Assembly (NCBI GenBank): GCA_027485075.1 | Contig: JAIXRT010000136.1 | Coordinates: 1-7,929, forward strand | Origin: Cytophagaceae bacterium | GTDB lineage: Bacteria; Bacteroidota; Bacteroidia; Cytophagales; Spirosomataceae | DNA length: 7,929 nt | Direction: 5' to 3' | Part shown: positions 6,780 through 7,929 of the stretch, piece after piece | How positions within the stretch are numbered: position 1 is the first letter of the stretch | Layout: the number at the start of each line of letters is the position of its first letter | Notes under the pieces: generated by a model | What the model was told of the DNA's origin: nothing | Seen by the model: the letters and a program-made list of their open reading frames with translations, nothing else | Databases searched by the model: none | Made by a program: the position numbers and the translations under genes

Positions 6780-7217
6780 ATGGCATACGCAGAAATGTTG
6801 ACCGATAAAGGGTTAATGAAAATCGAATTTTATACAGAAGATGCTCCGATTCACGTGAAAAATTTCATTGATCTTTCGGAGAAGGGCTTTTATGACGGTG
6901 TAATTTTTCACCGCGTAATTGCTGATTTCGTGGTACAAGGGGGTGACCCAACTGGAACAGGAGCGGGTGGTCCTGGTTATTCAATTCCATGTGAATTAAC
7001 GGGAAATAATCAATTCCATGATCGTGGAGTACTTTCAATGGCACATCGTGGACCAAATACAGGTGGTTCGCAATTTTTCATTTGCCACTCACGTAACAAT
7101 ACAGCGCACCTAGATCGCAAGCATACGTGTTTCGGTAAAGTGGTTGAAGGTTTAGATGTAATCGATCAAATCCGCGAAGGCGATGTGATTCAAAGTGTTA
7201 AAATCATTCACGACTAA
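6780..7217 (+). CDS. Cyclophilin-type peptidyl-prolyl cis-trans isomerase
   Basis: The enzyme catalyses cis-trans isomerisation of X-Pro peptide bonds in folding proteins. At 145 residues it is a single compact cyclophilin domain with no signal peptide, so it is probably cytoplasmic. Motifs: FHRVIADFVVQGGDPTGTGA (43-62), carrying the catalytic Arg (R45, equivalent to human CypA R55) with F50 and Q53; SMAHRGPNTGGSQFFI (86-101); and HLDRKHTCFGKVVEGLDVID (110-129). His110 stands where CypA has the cyclosporin-contacting Trp121, a common bacterial substitution that usually lowers cyclosporin sensitivity. The ATG at 6780 gives the usual N-terminus (MAYAEMLTDKGLMKIEFYTE) and follows an A/T-rich leader with no Shine-Dalgarno run. 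Its TAA shares its last A with the ATG of the next gene (TAATG), suggesting one transcript and coupled translation. Confidence 0.96.
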   Translation: MAYAEMLTDKGLMKIEFYTEDAPIHVKNFIDLSEKGFYDGVIFHRVIADFVVQGGDPTGTGAGGPGYSIPCELTGNNQFHDRGVLSMAHRGPNTGGSQFFICHSRNNTAHLDRKHTCFGKVVEGLDVIDQIREGDVIQSVKIIHD

Positions 7218-7453
7218 TGCATTTTATCAAGGAAATACCTAATGACTCCATGCGCATTTCACTTTTCGAATGGAATTCGAAATATATTTTGAAATTTGAA
7301 ACCCCGCACATGGAACAGAGTTATAAATACTCGGTCATGGACTTTACCTCCCAAAAAGAAATAGAGGAGCTGGCATCCAGCTCCTCCTTTCAAAAATTTG
7401 TCATCGAGACTTTCCAGTCAATGTATGCCGAAACGGCAAAACATATCAATTAA
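7217..7453 (+). CDS. Small protein of unknown function, coupled to the cyclophilin gene
   Basis: A 78-residue protein that I cannot assign to a characterised family; the general look (an R-I-S-L-F-E-W-N-S-K-Y-I-L-K-F-E strand pair, then a helical C-terminus) resembles small uncharacterised proteins I associate with Bacteroidota. It has no signal peptide, membrane segment, cysteine cluster or HTH. Residues 12-45 look beta-rich with aromatic residues, and 46-77 look helical (KEIEELASSSSFQKFVIETF). The start is supported by the TAATG overlap with the cyclophilin stop. The 3' end overlaps the convergent peptidase gene by 4 bp. A 10-bp perfect hairpin lies within codons 50-57. That it is a real gene rests on the coupling, its full use of the space between two genes and its ordinary composition. 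A role next to the cyclophilin cannot be inferred. Confidence 0.75.
   Translation: MHFIKEIPNDSMRISLFEWNSKYILKFETPHMEQSYKYSVMDFTSQKEIEELASSSSFQKFVIETFQSMYAETAKHIN
7364..7386 (-). terminator. Terminator-like hairpin for the M61-like gene, inside the small opposite gene
   Basis: GAGGAGCTGG (7364-7373) and CCAGCTCCTC (7377-7386) form a perfect 10-bp, G/C-rich stem with a 3-nt loop. Read on the minus strand, the stem lies about 64 nt after the peptidase stop and is followed by TATTTCTTTTTGG, a T-rich tract, as expected of a terminator. Read on the plus strand it is followed by only CTTTC. It encodes residues 50-57 (EELASSSS) of the small protein, so both roles share the same bases. A coincidental inverted repeat in coding sequence is possible. 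Confidence 0.45.
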
Positions 7454-7929
7454 TTTCCTCCCAACCACTTATGGCGTAACTTCAATTGCGCCTCACTAGG
7501 TTTTTCGATCGACTGAATAGCAAAAGATTTAAGTGGCGTTTGACTTACCACTACATCAAACGTACGTTCCATGCCATCGCGTTTCACCCGAAATTTCAAT
7601 ACATCACCTACTTTTTTGTCGGCAAGCAACTTATCCACCCCAGCAAAATCAACTTGATTAACTTGGATGATTTCATCGCCCACATTTAAACCTGCGTTGA
7701 AAGCTGGACCTGCTTTAAATATCGAAGTAACCCGACCAGCCATGGCATTAAATCCTGCAAACGGAATTGATTTACCCATATTAGTATCCGTCCACGAATA
7801 GCCAAATTGGCCAAATAATCCAGCATAATCAGGGGTTTTTACACCATAAATAGAATCTTTAAAGAAAGGAGCTGCAGAAGTTCCCGCCACGGTAGTAAAA
7901 GCATTTTCAAGTTCGGCATCCGTAAATCC
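7450..7929 (-). CDS. C-terminal part of a PDZ-bearing M61-like peptidase (5' end outside window)
   Basis: The minus-strand frame is open from the window edge to the TAA at 7450-7452, giving 159 residues; the GTG at 7890 is internal. The beginning (FTDAELENAF, then PFFKDSIYGVKTPDY) resembles the end of the catalytic region of M61 glycyl-aminopeptidase-like proteins. A PDZ domain follows at about 60-130 (GRVTSIFKAGPAFNAGLNVG, DEIIQVN), where it would bind peptide C-termini. The tail KLRHKWLGGN also fits M61 proteins. The zinc-binding HExxH motif and any signal peptide would be upstream and cannot be seen, so activity and location are inferred. It converges on the small gene at 7217-7453 with a 4-bp overlap, and a likely terminator for it lies inside that gene at 7364-7386. 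The other possibility is another PDZ-containing exported protein. Confidence 0.72.
   Translation of the reverse strand, partial: GFTDAELENAFTTVAGTSAAPFFKDSIYGVKTPDYAGLFGQFGYSWTDTNMGKSIPFAGFNAMAGRVTSIFKAGPAFNAGLNVGDEIIQVNQVDFAGVDKLLADKKVGDVLKFRVKRDGMERTFDVVVSQTPLKSFAIQSIEKPSEAQLKLRHKWLGGN

Noticed and set aside
7486..7689. Plus-strand open frame of 67 codons opposite the PDZ region
   Set aside because: It is antisense to a recognisable PDZ domain and has no promoter or protein-like features.

Overview
This window looks like ordinary core chromosome from a member of the Bacteroidota, most plausibly Cytophagales or a relative. The pointers are a short primary sigma factor (287 aa, no region 1.1), exact matches to the Bacteroidota -7 promoter element TAnnTTTG ahead of genes, no Shine-Dalgarno purine run before any visible start, a menaquinone gene, a lipoprotein with TPR repeats, and an M61-type PDZ peptidase end. 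The order rpsO - pnp - rpoD is, from general knowledge, a familiar arrangement in this phylum. I see no insertion sequence, CRISPR array, tRNA, rRNA, phage gene or obvious compositional break.

Layout. Positions 1-840 (+) hold the C-terminal part of an LptF/LptG-family permease (lipopolysaccharide export). A well-formed promoter (841-872) follows its stop and drives rpsO (909-1184), which ends in a strong intrinsic terminator (1193-1230). pnp (1302-3437) follows with a hairpin in its leader. A perfect 11-bp hairpin separates pnp from rpoD (3496-4359). The rpoD terminator (4365-4390) ends only 3 nt before the likely menD start at 4394; menD runs to 6010. A TPR lipoprotein gene on the minus strand (5996-6733) overlaps the end of menD tail to tail. 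It is divergent from a cyclophilin gene (6780-7217, +) across a 46-bp gap in which two opposed -7 elements nearly touch. A small conserved-looking gene (7217-7453, +) shares one base with the cyclophilin stop codon and overlaps the end of a minus-strand M61-like peptidase (7450 to beyond the window). No gap without a gene exceeds about 120 bases.

Functions. rpsO, pnp and rpoD are central information-processing genes: ribosome assembly, RNA decay and transcription initiation. The flanking genes serve the envelope (LPS export, TPR lipoprotein, possible exported peptidase), respiration (menaquinone) and protein folding (cyclophilin). I did not find a previously undescribed multi-gene system. The most interesting signals are in the control regions: tandem hairpins around pnp, a terminator abutting the menD start, face-to-face promoters at 6749-6769, and a terminator-like stem embedded in the coding sequence of the small gene at 7364-7386.
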